Below the pieces are notes generated by a model. The model was not told the origin of the DNA, searched no databases, and was given only the letters and a program-made list of their open reading frames with translations. DNA of 64,000 bases from Macrothele yani (Eukaryota; Arthropoda; Arachnida; Araneae; Macrothelidae), in the NCBI GenBank assembly GCA_039090855.1, contig CM077025.1, positions 93,910,489-93,974,488 on the forward strand, given 5' to 3'. The first letter of the stretch is position 1. Each line of letters opens with the position of its first letter. The translations under genes and the position numbers were made by a program. Positions 20,477 through 32,444 of the stretch are shown one piece after another.

Positions 20477-21694
20477 CACTATCTACTAACAAGTAATTGA
20501 ACACATGTGATAGCGAAGGAAAACGAAGTTTATTCACCTTCAATAGTTGGTGGAGCCTCCACGAGCGGCGATTACAGCTGCGACCCACCGGGGCATACTC
20601 TCAACCAGGCGTTGTACGACGGCTAGCGGTATTTTCTTCCACTCGGCTTGGAGAAGACAGGTCAGTTCCTTTACCGATTTCGGACGGTGGGGCCACCCCG
20701 TAAATCGACGCTCCAACTCGTCCCAGAGGTGCTCGATAGGGTTAAGGTCCGAGCTCTGAGCAGGCCAGCCCATTCGATTAACCCCATTGTCATCATACCA
20801 AGCCATGGTGGAACTCGCAACATGACAGGTGGCATTGTCATCCTGAAAGTAGCATGGGTCCACCCCGTAAAACTGCCGCAACGTAGAAAGCGCATGGTCA
20901 TCCAAAATGGTGCAGTAGGTCTCGGCGTTGAGTCTACCAGGAATTGCGACCAAGGGTCCGTGCCATACCAGGAGAAACACCCCCATAGCATAATTCTACC
21001 GCCGCCGAACTTCACAGTTGGAACAATACATTCCGACAGGAGGCGTTCTCCAGGCAGACGCCAAACCCAGACCCTGCCATCCGAACGGTAGAGGGTGAAT
21101 CTTGATTAGTCGCTCCAGAGAACCTGTTTCCACTGTTCAACGGTCCACTGTCGACGTTCTTTGCACTACGTTAGCCGAGCAGCGCTATTGGACTTGGTGA
21201 TCATAAGCATGTGGGCGGCAGCACGTCCATGATAACCGAGCAGATGGGCTTCCTTACGGATAGTATTCATCAAAAGAACACTCCAAGATGCCTGTTGAAA
21301 CTCCTCGCGGATGTGGCTCATCGATTTGGTGCGGTTCTTCCGAATTTCTCAGGCCAGCACCCGTCGGTCTTTAACTCCCAGTTTTTTGGGTCTTTCGGGT
21401 CGGGGCACATTCCGACAGTAACCTCTCATCTTCCACTTGCCAATCACGTAGACCACCGTCGATTTTGGGTACTTCAACTCGCTAGACATGTCACATATGG
21501 ATCGGCCATTTCTGTGATACCCGACGATTACACCTTTCTGGAAATCAGAGAGCTCCGAACTGCGTGGCATTTTGCATGCGACTGGTTTCGTTGTTGTTTC
21601 CCACACGATATTTAACGGCGGCGGCCGTGACGTGTATCAGGACCGCTGATATCTTCGATTGCAGGGGTGTCCAATTACTTGTTGGTAGATAGTA
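20477..21694 (-). mobile_element. Tc1-c element, copy 2, full length
   Basis: 1218 bp between TA at 20475-20476 and TA at 21695-21696, with the same inverted ends as copy 1 (10658-11874) but in minus orientation. The two copies look about 90% identical by eye. Confidence 0.93.
20540..21570 (-). pseudogene. Tc1-c DD34E transposase, copy 2, inactivated
   Basis: Starts MPRSSELSDFQKGVIVGYHR and ends VIAARGGSTNY. Here the linker region is intact (KKLGVKDRRVLA) but TGA at 21349-21351 stops it at the same codon as in copy 1. The first catalytic motif reads W-S-D-stop-S-R-F: GAA to TAA directly after the catalytic Asp, near 21105. The second Asp (YFQDDNATCH) and the Glu (SDLNPIEHLWDELE) are kept in the open segment 20540-20986. 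Not functional. Confidence 0.9.
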
Positions 21695-21696
21695 TA

Positions 21697-22110
21697 TATA
21701 TATATATGTGTGTATATACAATACAAACAAACGGTCGTTGCTCTTCGGGCGGCGTCCATTTTATTTTTGCATGCCATGGATGCAGCAAGCGGTCTGATAA
21801 GTGGTTTGTTTAATAATTTGCTTTGTGTGGTCTTTTAATTTAATTTTTGTTTTCAGGTGCTCTTTCTAAACTACTTCGTTTTTCTTAAACAGTTGGTTAT
21901 TTTTGCCTCGGGTTTTAGGGCAGAGTTTTTAGTTTTCGAGGTGCTTTGTACTAGCCTCGTTCCGCACATCGTTTTAGGCGTAATTGTACAGTGTTAACTT
22001 GCTTCTGTTCTTTCCATAATGCGATTATTTTCTCAATAGGCAGTTTTCTTGCAAATAGGTAAGTTTTTTAGTCCTTATCCACCTTTAGATTTCGTGTTTT
22101 TGCTTATATA
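21697..22110. other. No gene recognised
   Basis: Spacer between two Tc1-like elements, starting with a (TA)n/(TG)n run. No supported gene. Confidence 0.45.
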
Positions 22111-23558
22111 CACTGGCGGAAAGTGAAAACAGAACACCAAGAAGGAATTGGCGGACGATCAGGAAATTTATATATGTTAATGGGGTCAAGTTTGCGTAGG
22201 TGTGATGTTAATTTCGGGACCAACCGGTGAGAGCTCACGCCACAGCACGGCATAATATGCAAATTATCGTATCGTCGGTGGTATTTAAGGAGTACGGCGA
22301 AGTGAATGTAATCCGTCGTCGGCGTACGGACACGTGCGAAGACCCTGAAGAAGCTGCAATGCCTGAATATGGAAGACGTGTACGATTTTAGCAGTTATCG
22401 GACTTTGAGCGAGGTCGTATAATCGGACTCCGCGAGGCCGGGTGGTCGTATCGTCGTATTGCGGAGCGAATTGGATGAGAAGTATCGGTGGTGGTACGAT
22501 GGTGGTACGATGGTGGCGTAGATGGTCCGAGGAACATTACCACACGAGAAGACGTGGAACCGGGAGTCACAGACGGACTGATGAGCGGACAGATCGACGC
22601 ATAGGAAGAGCGGCGTTGTCAAGCAGAAAATCCACTGCGACGCAAATCCGAGCTGCCGTTGCACCTGAGGTGACTGTGCGGACAATCGCAACCGTCTAGT
22701 TGATGCAGGACTACGTGCACGTGTGCCTCTGGCATGTGTACCTCTGACTCCAGCCCACCGTCAGGAACGGCTGCAGTGGTGTCGCCAACGTCTGCACTGG
22801 AGAACGCAATGGCGATCTGTCATGTTCAGCGATGAAAGCAGATTCTGCTTGGGAGCCTCCAATGGCCGTATGCGTGTTCGCAGACACACAGGGGAGCGTC
22901 CCCACCTTTCTTGCATCCGCCAGCGACACACAGGTCCTACACCTAGTCTCCTGGTGTGGGGAACGATCAGCTATCACTTCCGTGCACAAATAGTGTTTGT
23001 ACCGTGTACGTTAAACAGCACTTCCTACATCAGCAGCATCATTCAGCCCGTTGTTGTGCTATTTGTAAGGTGGGTCCATTGTGGTGTTTTCCAGCAAGAT
23101 AACGCACGCCCACACACGGCACGTGCAACGCAACATGCACTTCAGGGTGTGAGACAACTTCCATGGCCTGCACGTTCGCACGTTCACCGGATTTGTCCAC
23201 CATTGAGCACGTGTGGGATTTTATGTGACAACGAATTATCCGGTCTCCACGGCCAGCCACGACCATCCCTGATTTACGCGTTGAGGATGCTTGGAATTCA
23301 ATACCCCAAACTTACATCCAACATCTGTACGACAGACTCATGAAAGAATTGCACAGTGTGACGCAGTTCATGGCGGTTCAACCTCGTACTAACCATGTTA
23401 CATGGAAATGTTTTTCTTTCAGTTTATCAGCAAATACAGCTGTATTTTGCCATAATGTTTTGATCACGTTATCCTCTGTATTCCGTTATTATGCTGTATA
23501 AATTTCGTTGGTATCAGACGTCTCTTTCTTGGTGTTCTTTTTTCACTTTCCGCCAGTG
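22111..23558 (+). mobile_element. Tc1-e element, full length
   Basis: Ends CACTGGCGGAAAGTGAAAAC and its complement, flanked by TA (22109-22110, 23559-23560); 1448 bp. One broken transposase lies on the plus strand. The only copy of this family in the window. Confidence 0.92.
22359..23345 (+). pseudogene. Tc1-e DD34E transposase, frameshifted
   Basis: Starts MPEYGRRVRF, with TAG at 22389-22391, then QLSDFERGRIIGLREAGWSY and RRIAERIG before a frameshift near 22475. A short duplication GGTGGTACGAT follows at 22489-22512. The central open part (22723-23343) has RQERLQWCRQRLHW, MFSDESRFCL (first Asp), LLVWGTISY and FQQDNARPHTA (second Asp). The third motif is recognisable in another frame as LSTCGIL for SPIEHVWD. 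Several disruptions, so inactive. Confidence 0.88.
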
Positions 23559-23651
23559 TATATACATTAGCATTATCGTAACATCTATTAAAATGCGAGT
23601 GCAAAGATTCGGCTGTTTGAAGAAACAATACAAATAAAAATTGTATGGGAA

Positions 23652-24940
23652 GTGAAACAAGGTGATACCATACCATCCAAGCTCTTAAATGCCGCATTGC
23701 AGATTATCATTCAATCATTGGAATGGGAAGACCAGATAGAAAAGATTAATGGGGATTCTTTTTCTGATGCGATCGTAATTTTCCCAAAAATCCCTTCAGA
23801 GTTGCAGCGTATGATCCAGAAACTTTCTGACAAGAGTAAAGAAGTGAGATTTACAGTGAACTTTCGGAAAACAAAATTGATCTGCAATGTTTTTAAAGTA
23901 AATGAAGATTTAGCGGTTGATAGAGAAAATCTAGAAAAAAACGGATACCTATATGCGCCTTGGGCAACGGATCCAAAGCTAGGGACACACTGATGAAGAA
24001 GTTAATGGAAGCATAAAACTTGGTTAGAGAACATTTGGATGAAACAGTACAATGTTCAAAAGCAACATACCACTATGTCTTAAACAAATGTGTTTAATCA
24101 ATACATTGTAACGTAATCTTCCTTTCGTACTGAAATCTTGTCGTTCTTGCGTTATGTCTATATCATTAGGTATGAATACGATGGAACACTTCCTTCATAA
24201 GACAAAATCAACTTACGTTAATTGATTTATTCCACCACTATTTCATCAGCACAACATCGCACTTCACATTTTACTTAACAAATCGGTATCTACCGCATCT
24301 CCAACACCCCACACGAGAAAATGTTGTATCGTAGTTTTTGTCAATCGTTCTTATCTCATACAGTCATACGTCACGTTCACTCGGACCTCAATTGTGTTGT
24401 CAACGGTATTCGTTTGAGAGAGAAGATGTCACGTTAAGTTGTGAAGTATAACTGAGAACAAACTCAAAATTTGCATAGGGAAAGAAACTCAAAAGGAAAA
24501 TTAATTTAGAATATGCGTCACAGCAGCCTTCCAATTGTAACGTATGGAGCAGAGACATTTACTTTACTGAAAAAGACTTTCAGAGGCTGAAGACAACTGA
24601 CAGAAGCATGGAGAGATGCGTGCTTGCAGGAGCTCGGAAAGATAAGATGAGGAACACGTGGATCAGGAAAATGACAAGAGTGGAAGACATCATGTTCAAA
24701 GTAAAATCCTTGAAATAGCAATGGGCCAGACATGTTGCTAAAAGAACGGACCACCAACGGACAACCGACATATTAGACTGGATATTAAGGGAAAGAAAAA
24801 GATCCAGGAGACCACGTAGGTGATGGGTGGATGAAGTTCAGAAACATGCCCGAGGGACATGGAAGAGACTGACTCAGATCAGAATGTTTTGGTAGAAACT
24901 TGGAGAGACCTTCATCCAACAGTGGATTGATAAATGTTAT
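23652..24940 (+). pseudogene. RTE-like reverse transcriptase fragment
   Basis: MKQGDTIPSKLLNAALQIII matches the MRQGDYISPKLFNGTLQ segment of the copy at 12196-14158. The following FADD catalytic core is replaced by SDAIVIF (bases deleted), so the active site is lost. SDKSKEVRFTVNFRKTKLIC follows. After the unknown insert come DRSMERCVLAGARKDKMRNT and KRTDHQRTTDILDWILRER with in-frame stops. Confidence 0.8.
24113..24511. other. Unidentified insertion inside RTE copy
   Basis: This stretch separates VFNQYI from the codons that should follow in the RTE frame, so it is a later insertion. I see no tRNA-like head, clear terminal repeat or frame, and no match elsewhere in the window. Confidence 0.5.
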
Positions 24941-24945
24941 TTCAC

Positions 24946-26639
24946 CAGGAGATGAGTGTTTTAACCAGAAGTACGAAAGTAGAAGAAAATAGAAAGAAGA
25001 AATAGCATTTTTAAGAAAATTCAAACAAGAAACCACAATAAAAAAAGTCCGGTGAAATCTGAAATAGAGGAATCACTGCATAGGGTTTCTTCAGGGGGCA
25101 GTGCTTGGGTAATGTTTCCTGTATTTCGTCATCAACCAAAAATTATGAATGTGTATTTCAGCTCATGAGAAGTCCTAATAAAACTGGCTGAATGAATTTT
25201 GAAGTACAAATAAACTTTTTAAACTAAAAAATGGAAGTGCAATTAAAATGAGACTTTTGAGGAACTAAAAACGTTTTGAGAAAAAAAAACTAATAGACAA
25301 TTTATAAAAAAACTACTTTAGAAGTCCTGATGAATTTTGCCATCTACTTAGGACCTGGAATAAATTGGTGTGTCCCAAAACCCTTTAAAAATTACAATGA
25401 ACGAATTTTTGTAAATTGAATCCCAATTTTTCCCTGTAAGTTAATTTTAATGACTTACTTGACTCAAAAAAAAAATCGTTCATTGCTCATTGTCTTGACT
25501 AAAAAATACGAGGTAAATAAGTAAATAATAGATAGATAGATAGGTAAAAAATAAAATAAATTCGTTCATTGTAGTGTCTACTGAAAAATCTCCATCCATT
25601 CATCTATCTCCTCCGTCCAGTGTGGGTTGATTCCCGCAAAGCCGACTGTGCGCCTTTGAGGATTACTGAAAAATTAATCCAGACAGTTTGCCATTCCTCT
25701 GCTACATACCGTGAAGGGACAAAATGCGTCCGGGGCCGACTTCACACGGAACCACCTATTCATGCGCCTCCCCAACCACAGGGAACCTGCGGAAAAGCTG
25801 GAAAACCTATCCATTTTAAATGCCGCTTTTCTCTTCTTTTCTCGTTCTCCTGAAGAAAATTCTGCTGGATGTGGCACAGTATAGAAGAGTTTTTTTTTTT
25901 TTACTTTATTCAACGGAATATCACTCTCAAAAATCTATACGAGAGATCAGGAAATGCGTCTGGCAAAGTTTCAGAAGAGATAAAAAAATCACACTCAGCT
26001 TTTCAGAAATTAAAGATATGTATATGTCTCAAATACTACTACGTGTAGTGGTTTGGTAAATACATCATTTCTATTTAAGCTGGGTACACAACCCTATAGA
26101 GGTCGCTCGTATCATACTTCGTTTCTATAGAATTTCGAAGGATATTTTTCAGGAAAGCCACAAGGGATAGTTTTGTTTGCCGCACAATGAGAAGAAATGT
26201 TGCAGGGGGGCAGTTACTATGAAATCGAAATGATAAAATATTTATCTCTACTATGAAACTTCTTTTGACGGATTTTGTGGACACAATCGTTCAAAATCTT
26301 CGGGGAAGTTTCTTTGTGTAAAGATCGTACGTTAAGCCGGATAAAAATTATTTTCCTCAGTCTTAGCCTTTTAAAATATAAAAGGAAAAGCAAGAAATTA
26401 AGGAACTGTTTTTTTTTTGTCGTAAATATATGAGTTACCAAAGAAAAAGAAAGAAAAATATATTCTACGTATTAACTGAGGACCCAAGTAAATGAAGGGA
26501 AATAACATTGCTTTTGAAAAGCTTATGTACACGGCGTTGCCATTAATATGCGGATAATTTTCTATTAATAATGAATTATGTCCTGCGAAAGCACCACGTT
26601 GCAGACCCGATGATGAGACAATATATAAGATGAGACAAT
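24946..26639. other. No gene recognised (1.7 kb)
   Basis: AT-rich. Contains a short (GATA)n run at 25529-25545 and homopolymer A/T runs. No supported coding sequence. Confidence 0.5.
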
Positions 26640-27760
26640 AGCACGACTGTGAATGTGAAATGCCTCGATCGACAGAGTTAACTGATTTCCAGCACGAAAT
26701 AATAATAGGTAGCCAAGTAAGCAATCGCTTCGTAACTGACATTCCAGCGGCATTGAAGAACCTAAAGCCTAATTTCGACCAGATGGGTTCTGGTTCGAAT
26801 CCCGTGAGAATGAATATTGTGTTACGGCACTGGCTTTTTACCTTTTCTGGAACCAACGACACTAAATTACGAACGGGCGACTGCTTATCGCCCATTAAAT
26901 TGCTCAAGGGGGTCGTTAAACCTCCAAATAAGATAAAAAGAACCTAAAGTTTGCGACTAGTGATATGATATGTAAATTTCATCGGACTGAGGTTGAGTTT
27001 GCTAAAAAATGAATTAGCAAACCTCCGAAGCTAGTAAAGCATGACAGGAGAGCAAAAGACTGTCTGCTCAGAAGGCAGGTTAATATTGTCTCAAATTTCC
27101 CTAAGCCTGTGTGAGACTATTGAAACCATCAGCTAGAACACAGTGCACAGCGGCCTGCACGACATGAGTTAACGCGTCAAGCATCCACCCATAATCTGCT
27201 AATCAATTAGATTAATGATGTAGGCCAATTAGCTGGGCGTAAGAAAGGTCAATTTCGGACAGTAGACCAACGAAAAACTGTGCCTTCGATTGAAAAACCA
27301 AGATAATCAGTCTACCAGTCGAATAGTTGATTCTGGGTGTGACGTATGCCTGGAGAAGTGCACCTCCCAGACTGTATCGCCCCGACAGTCAAGTTTGGTT
27401 TAGGCATCTGGATGCTAAGGAGTTGTTTTTCTCGGTTGCTTGGGTCTAGTAGTTGTTTGGGGTAGCATCATGCATTCATAGCTCTACCGAGGCTTCCTGT
27501 GTAGTTATATTTGAGTAATGATATGTAAGAGAAAGCCCATACCTCTACCAGTAGGACAACGCCTAATGCCTCTGTGGTGTATTACGGATTGCTTATATGA
27601 CATGGTTCTCGACATGTTGGACTGACCAGCCCAAAGTGCTTCTTTGAACCCTATAGACAGTCTTTGAGACGAACTGGATTGTCAGGTGCTGGGAAGAAGA
27701 GATATTTTAAAGAGCAAAACTCAAGTGGGCATTTTTTCGTAAGCCATAAGGTTGATATGT
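26640..27760 (+). mobile_element. Degenerate Tc1-like element carrying a SINE
   Basis: MPRSTELTDFQHEIIIG at 26660 opens a Tc1 transposase that is broken at 26757 by SINE-B and resumes at 26939. Further recognisable pieces: GDVCLEKCT..SQTV near 27340 (equivalent to the GERLLPECIVPTVKF region), a QDNA-like segment near 27560 and DWPAQSASLNPIDSL near 27625. Inverted ends are not clear. Very old copy. Confidence 0.65.
26768..26938 (+). mobile_element. SINE-B, 5'-truncated, 11-bp target duplication
   Basis: Flanked by perfect AGAACCTAAAG repeats at 26757-26767 and 26939-26949. Contains B box GGTTCGAATCC, the body CACTAAATTACGAACGGGCG and the 3' end GGGGGTCGTTAAACCTCC. The A box is missing because of 5' truncation. 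Confidence 0.93.
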
Positions 27761-28216
27761 GAGCGGACATTTGCAGAAAACAAGTGGTGTGGAGAATTCC
27801 ATGAAGATGTCATAAGGGTCAAAAGTCTCCGAACGCAGTATTAAATTTTCTGTAAGCGAAAATTATTTGTAGACATGCAGGTGTCCGTATATTAATGATT
27901 GGGCAATATGCACCTACGCAGTTAGCTTTCACAAAGTGGCTTTATTACTGCACCCAGTCGACGTGGGAACACATGCATAACTTAGCCACTTAGCTTTGGT
28001 TTCTAGCCAGTAAGAGCGGCACCAAATTACTTCCGTTGTTGAGTCTGAGTATGTGTTAGAGTTAGGTATCTATAGAGTTGTTGTAATCATTATACCCTAA
28101 GTTAGGTTAATGATAATCTCAGCTGCGGTCATTCCTGCTTTATAATCTACACGAGAAGAAGTATGTCACCGAATGTTTCCATTTTGGGGAGAGACAGAGC
28201 AGATTTCAGGATCCAT
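27761..28216. other. No gene recognised
   Basis: Spacer with no supported feature. Confidence 0.45.
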
Positions 28217-28740
28217 GAGCACCTACCCACCAAAATGAAAGCAGGCTAATGAACTCGGAAATTGCGAAAGTCACATTAATTTAATATTTAGTCCCTCAAG
28301 ATATCATAATGTTACGTCATTCAAGATTTCATAAGCAGTAGCATTGAAGTTTTGACAGTAACTGTGAGAAAAAATGGTAGAATTTTAACATGTTACTTGA
28401 CACTTGAACCAGTACCACATGTTTCCAAGGCACTACCATAGGAACGAAGGTAAAATAAATAATGTTTTAACACGAGCACCTAACCACTAAAACGAAAGCA
28501 GGCCAATGAGTAACAACTCGGAAATTGCGAAAGTCACATTAATTTAATATTTAATGCCTCGAGAAATCATAGTGTGTCGTCATTCAAGATTTCATAAGCA
28601 GTAGCATTGAAGTTTTGACAGTAACTGTGAGAAATCTTAAAAACGTTAGATATAAAACTGGTAGAATCTTAACATGTTACTTGACACTTAACCTTCACCA
28701 CATATTCCCATGGCACTACCACATAAAAGAAGGCAAAAGA
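28217..28740. repeat. Direct tandem duplication, ~257-bp unit, two copies
   Basis: Units start at 28217 (GAGCACCTACCCACC) and 28474 (GAGCACCTAACCACT) and match along their length, including CGGAAATTGCGAAAGTCACA and AGTAGCATTGAAGTTTTGAC, with small indels. No coding sequence. Confidence 0.9.
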
Positions 28741-28760
28741 AGTATAAGTTTAACATAATT

Positions 28761-28876
28761 CTGACAGTCCCAGACTATATGTTTGTAAAAGGAAGTCAGT
28801 TTGGCAGTCCTCGACTTTATGTTTGCTTGAGAAAATCAGTCTGGCAGTCTCCGACTTTGTGTGTATGAGAAAGTCA
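28761..28876. repeat. 40-bp tandem repeat, three units
   Basis: Units start at 28761, 28801 and 28841, each with a GGCAGTC..CGACTTTATGTTTG-type core. Confidence 0.85.
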
Positions 28877-29388
28877 AAAGAACAGGGAAAATCCTTTCCA
28901 AGCCATTTTGGAAACGACTCAATAATTTTGATTAACGAGAACCAGAAGGATTGTTTCAGTATTAGTGATCTTACATGAGTAAACATGCAAGTCAATTGCA
29001 CTTTAATGCACGAACTATGACTTCAATTCAAAACTAATATTCGACTTGCCAGTTAATAACAAAAATTTATAGAAACACATGCATAAGTTTCAATTTAAGG
29101 TTTTCGACGTGACACTTCGTTACCAGTGGTACCTAGACCCTCATAAGATTAGAGGAAAGACCTAGCCAAATGGCAAATTGTAGCGTCTCATTAATTAAAG
29201 TGTTTACGCACAAGCGTCTCACCAGGGGTCCCTTATTACCCGCACAACTTATGGCGGCCTAGATGAATTTTGTATTGCTGTTGTGTGTTCTTAAGTGTAA
29301 ATATCTATGTAACTTAAAAACCTAAATTAGTGATTTTTGTTTTTGCACTTGCATCATTCATACGATTATTATTATTATTATTAATTAA
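28877..29388. other. No gene recognised
   Basis: Spacer ending in an (ATT)n run (29358-29382) that forms the 3' tail side of the next SINE. Confidence 0.5.
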
Positions 29389-29596
29389 TTGGAGGTTTAA
29401 CGACCACCGTGAGCAACTCAATGGGCTATAAGCAGTCGCCCGTCCCTAATTTAGGGTCACTGGTTCCAGGGAAGGGAGAGAGCCAGTGCCGTAAGACAAA
29501 CACAACATCCATGCCTCACAGGGATTCGAACCCAGACCCCTTTCAGACGAATGATCAGAGGCCATCGATTTAGACCACTGCGCCACCGAGGCGGTT
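29389..29596 (-). mobile_element. SINE-B copy, near full length
   Basis: Reverse-strand copy: 3' end GGAGGTTTAACGACCACCGT, body with CCCTAAATTTAGGGTCACTGG-like complement, B box complement GGATTCGAACCC, A box complement TAGACCACTGCGCCACCGAG. It is preceded by an (AAT)n tail. This is the best reference for the 63-bp array at 38011-39645. Confidence 0.9.
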
Positions 29597-30984
29597 CATA
29601 CGATGCAGTGTACCATTCTGTGTTTCATTCTCATGTGTTAAGTACTCCTGTTATTCTACTTGTTACATATTTCATGTCTTCATATCTTCCGGTAAGATCT
29701 AAATACACTGTATTTATGTTCGCACAATATACCGTCCTATTAAGACCTCTATTAATTTCTTTTTTCCACGAGTACGATTCTTCAAACTGACTGATAATCA
29801 GTTTGGCTATTAATTTTAAATTCTACGCAGTTTCCTTATTAAATATTTCGATATTGATACTAGACAATCTGTAAATACGGAAAGTTGATAGAATGAGCTT
29901 CTGGGCATCCCCAACAAGAATAAATATTTTCCACGGCATTCATACAATAAAAAGCGGTTAAAACGATCACGCTAACTTTTTTCAATGGAAATATTACTTT
30001 TACATCACTTGGTGCAACATTTTGGATTTCAGAAAAGTAAGTTTGAACGGCAAATTCCAAACACACCTCAATACGTCGAGGGCGTTAACTGTGAGGTTTG
30101 TGCGCGTAACTGGAGCCACCATGCGGTCATTTCTGTCGTAACTCAAACAGAAACACGGGACCCTTTTTCGGCGTCATTTCGCCTTCTGAGCAGGTCGTAC
30201 CTCTAATCACATGTGGGTCTAGGTGGTACTTCAAACCTTGCAACCACATAAACATCGTTCTTGGATTCAACGAAAATAGCTTTGCGGAAATGACGTCACC
30301 CTGACTTTCCTTTACAATGAGAATGAAGCTACTGCTTGGTACTCATTGGTGCTTCAGTTACGCTGACGTCATCCACTGCTAACTCGGCACGGAAGCCAGT
30401 CACCGCCTGATTGAAGCGTTGTCAGTATACCAATTTTTATTATGCGAGTTTCTAAATAGCTCAAACGCTGTTACATTTTGAAATTGAAACAGAACTCTGA
30501 AAATAAATAGTCTGTTCTTCCAATAATATTTAAAATTTTATGATCATTGAATATGAAAAATTCTACTTTTGAGAACGATTGTCATTGTATCAAACTCGCC
30601 TTGCGGTTGCTAAACCAATTAAACAACAATATCAAGCCAGATAGATCATCAACACAAAGATATCAAAAATATGGATCAGGTTTGAAATTGACGATAAAGC
30701 TTGAAGCGGGAAAAACATTGATTAGCCATCTCGACTAGCACTGAATTATCAACTACACCTGCACTAAAAGTTTCTGATCACATGCAGTCGATTAGCTCTG
30801 ACTCCACACAACGACTAAATAAGCGCATTAGGTAACATGTGCAAGAAGAAACTACATAGACTGTAATTTAAAAAAAGAATGCTGATCAGGAATTCGAGAG
30901 ATTTTTCAAAACTTTGGACATTGAGGTTCTATTTGTGATCAACATTGGTATCAAAGCGACATTAAGAGGCCTACCGGCCGCGGC
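29597..30984. other. No gene recognised (1.4 kb)
   Basis: No supported gene or repeat. Short frames at 29985-30206 and 30547-30738 have no recognisable motif. Confidence 0.45.
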
Positions 30985-31205
30985 CGTCCCTGTGGCGCAG
31001 TGGTCTAAGCGATTGCCTCTGATCATTCGTCCGAAGGGGTCCGGCTTCGAATCCCGGTGAGGCATGGATGTTGTGTTTGTCTTTCGGCACTGGTTCTCTC
31101 CCTTCCCTGGAACCAGTAACCCTAAATTAGAGACAGGCGACTGCTTATAATAGCCCATTGAGTTGCGTTGCTCAAGGTGGTCGTTAAACCTCCAATCAAA
31201 AAAAA
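30985..31205 (+). mobile_element. SINE-B copy, full length
   Basis: Head: CCCTGTGGCGCAGTGGTCTA (A box) to CTTCGAATCCCGG (B box). Body: GAGGCATGGATGTTGTGTTT, CTCCCTTCCCTGGAACCAGT, GGCGACTGCTTATA. 3' end: GGTGGTCGTTAAACCTCC followed by A-rich tail. Most complete copy in the window. Confidence 0.92.
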
Positions 31206-31654
31206 AGAGGCCTACCTCGTAAACTTTTGCTATAAGCTTTTTGAAATGCCAACTTTAAAGAAATGTTGGTGGTGTATGAAAATAAGTTGGGATTAGAAAA
31301 AAAAATCCTTCCGACTGTCTCACGCTGGGCAATCTATTTAAACATGAAAGGAATGCGTAACACTAAATAAAAGAAAAATTATAGAGATGTTTCGTAAATA
31401 GAGCAATCTCACCCCCCCGCCTCCTTCCCCTTTGTTATTTAAAATTCGTAGGAACACTCCTAGGTTTTAACTGCTTCGGTACCGCACGTGTGCGCGCACA
31501 CTTGCACACATAGACAGACACACACACACACACACGCACGCACGCACACATTGGAAGGAAAATCATCAATTACATTTAATTTTACGCTACCATTCCTTTA
31601 ACAGGTGTGATACTTTCAGAGAAACTTTATGAGAAGTTGTCCCTTGCTCTACAC
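31206..31654. other. Spacer with (CA)n-rich microsatellite
   Basis: No gene. A compound CA/CACG microsatellite occupies 31488-31551, and a C-rich tract lies at 31411-31430. Confidence 0.7.
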
Positions 31655-32415
31655 CAGGGGTGACCAAACGGTCGATCGGTTGTTTCATCAAGTTGGCGTA
31701 TGATGTTCCATACGAACTGCCTGAGACCAGATGATAGAATGAATCAGTCAGTCTGCCCTCTCCAACCCATCATATGGTCATCATATCCTTTTGGCGAATA
31801 TGATGTGGACGAAGTTTCATAAAACATTGCCTCTACTTTCCTCTTCGATTCCTCAGATTTAGAATCAGAAATTGCGAAACTTTTATCCGACAAAGTACTG
31901 AAGACAAGATCGTCAGATAACATATTTTGGACTCAGTTGTCAGAAGAAAAATATTTCTGCTCGAGATCTGTTGCTTTGCGGCTGACTGTTTTCTTTAGAT
32001 TTACATATCTCTGTGAAGCAGCTTTCTCAGAAATGAAAAAAATGAAGTCGAAATACAGGAGTTGTCTGACTGATGCTCATTTAGAATTCTGTCTCCGACT
32101 GTGCCTCACTGAACATGTGCCGGATTATTCTAAACCTTATAAGGACATCAGGTGTTAAGCATCGACATCTAAGAACTAAATAATGTAAATAAAGAATCTG
32201 CAAGTAAAATTATACGATTTGTTTGAAAAATAGTGTTTCAGAAATAGAAAATGATTTAAATATTTTTTTCCGTATTTGTTTCCAAACTTACAAACATACA
32301 CACAATAACAAAACACTCGTGATATTATAAGCTTATTCCTATTTAAATATGCCTACATCACTGCGATAAACCATGGTAAGGTAGTTCTTGGTTCCTCAAA
32401 GTTTGACCACTCCTG
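31655..32415 (+). mobile_element. hAT deletion derivative with 8-bp target duplication
   Basis: 761 bp with hAT-type ends CAGGGGTGACCAAAC and the complement of CAGGAGTGGTCAAAC, flanked by CTCTACAC (31647-31654) and CTCTATAT (32416-32423), an 8-bp duplication with two mismatches. Only the transposase tail is left, so it must have moved or decayed as a non-autonomous copy. Confidence 0.88.
31937..32158 (+). pseudogene. hAT transposase C-terminal dimerisation fragment
   Basis: TYLCEAAFSEMKKMKSKYRS and LTDAHLEFCLRLCLT are the conserved hAT C-terminal dimerisation motifs, as in ZBED5/GTF2IRD2-like host-domesticated relatives. The BED finger and the catalytic RNase-H-like domain are missing through internal deletion. 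The stop is natural. Confidence 0.85.
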
Positions 32416-32444
32416 CTCTATATACGTATTATAGGTGACAGTAT

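Larger units (their letters stand above)
23630..24945 (+). mobile_element. RTE-like copy split by a 400-bp insert
   Basis: First part 23630-24112 runs from the RT core through VFNQYI, then about 400 bp of unrelated DNA (24113-24511), then 24512-24945 resumes with TYGAE-like codons and the RWAGH tail. No (GAT)n tail survives. Confidence 0.75.

Noticed and set aside
20230..20588. A hydrophobic plus-strand frame (88 codons) as a membrane protein
   Set aside because: The hydrophobicity comes from T-rich DNA (runs of Phe/Leu codons). There is no conserved motif and the end overlaps the Tc1-c copy.
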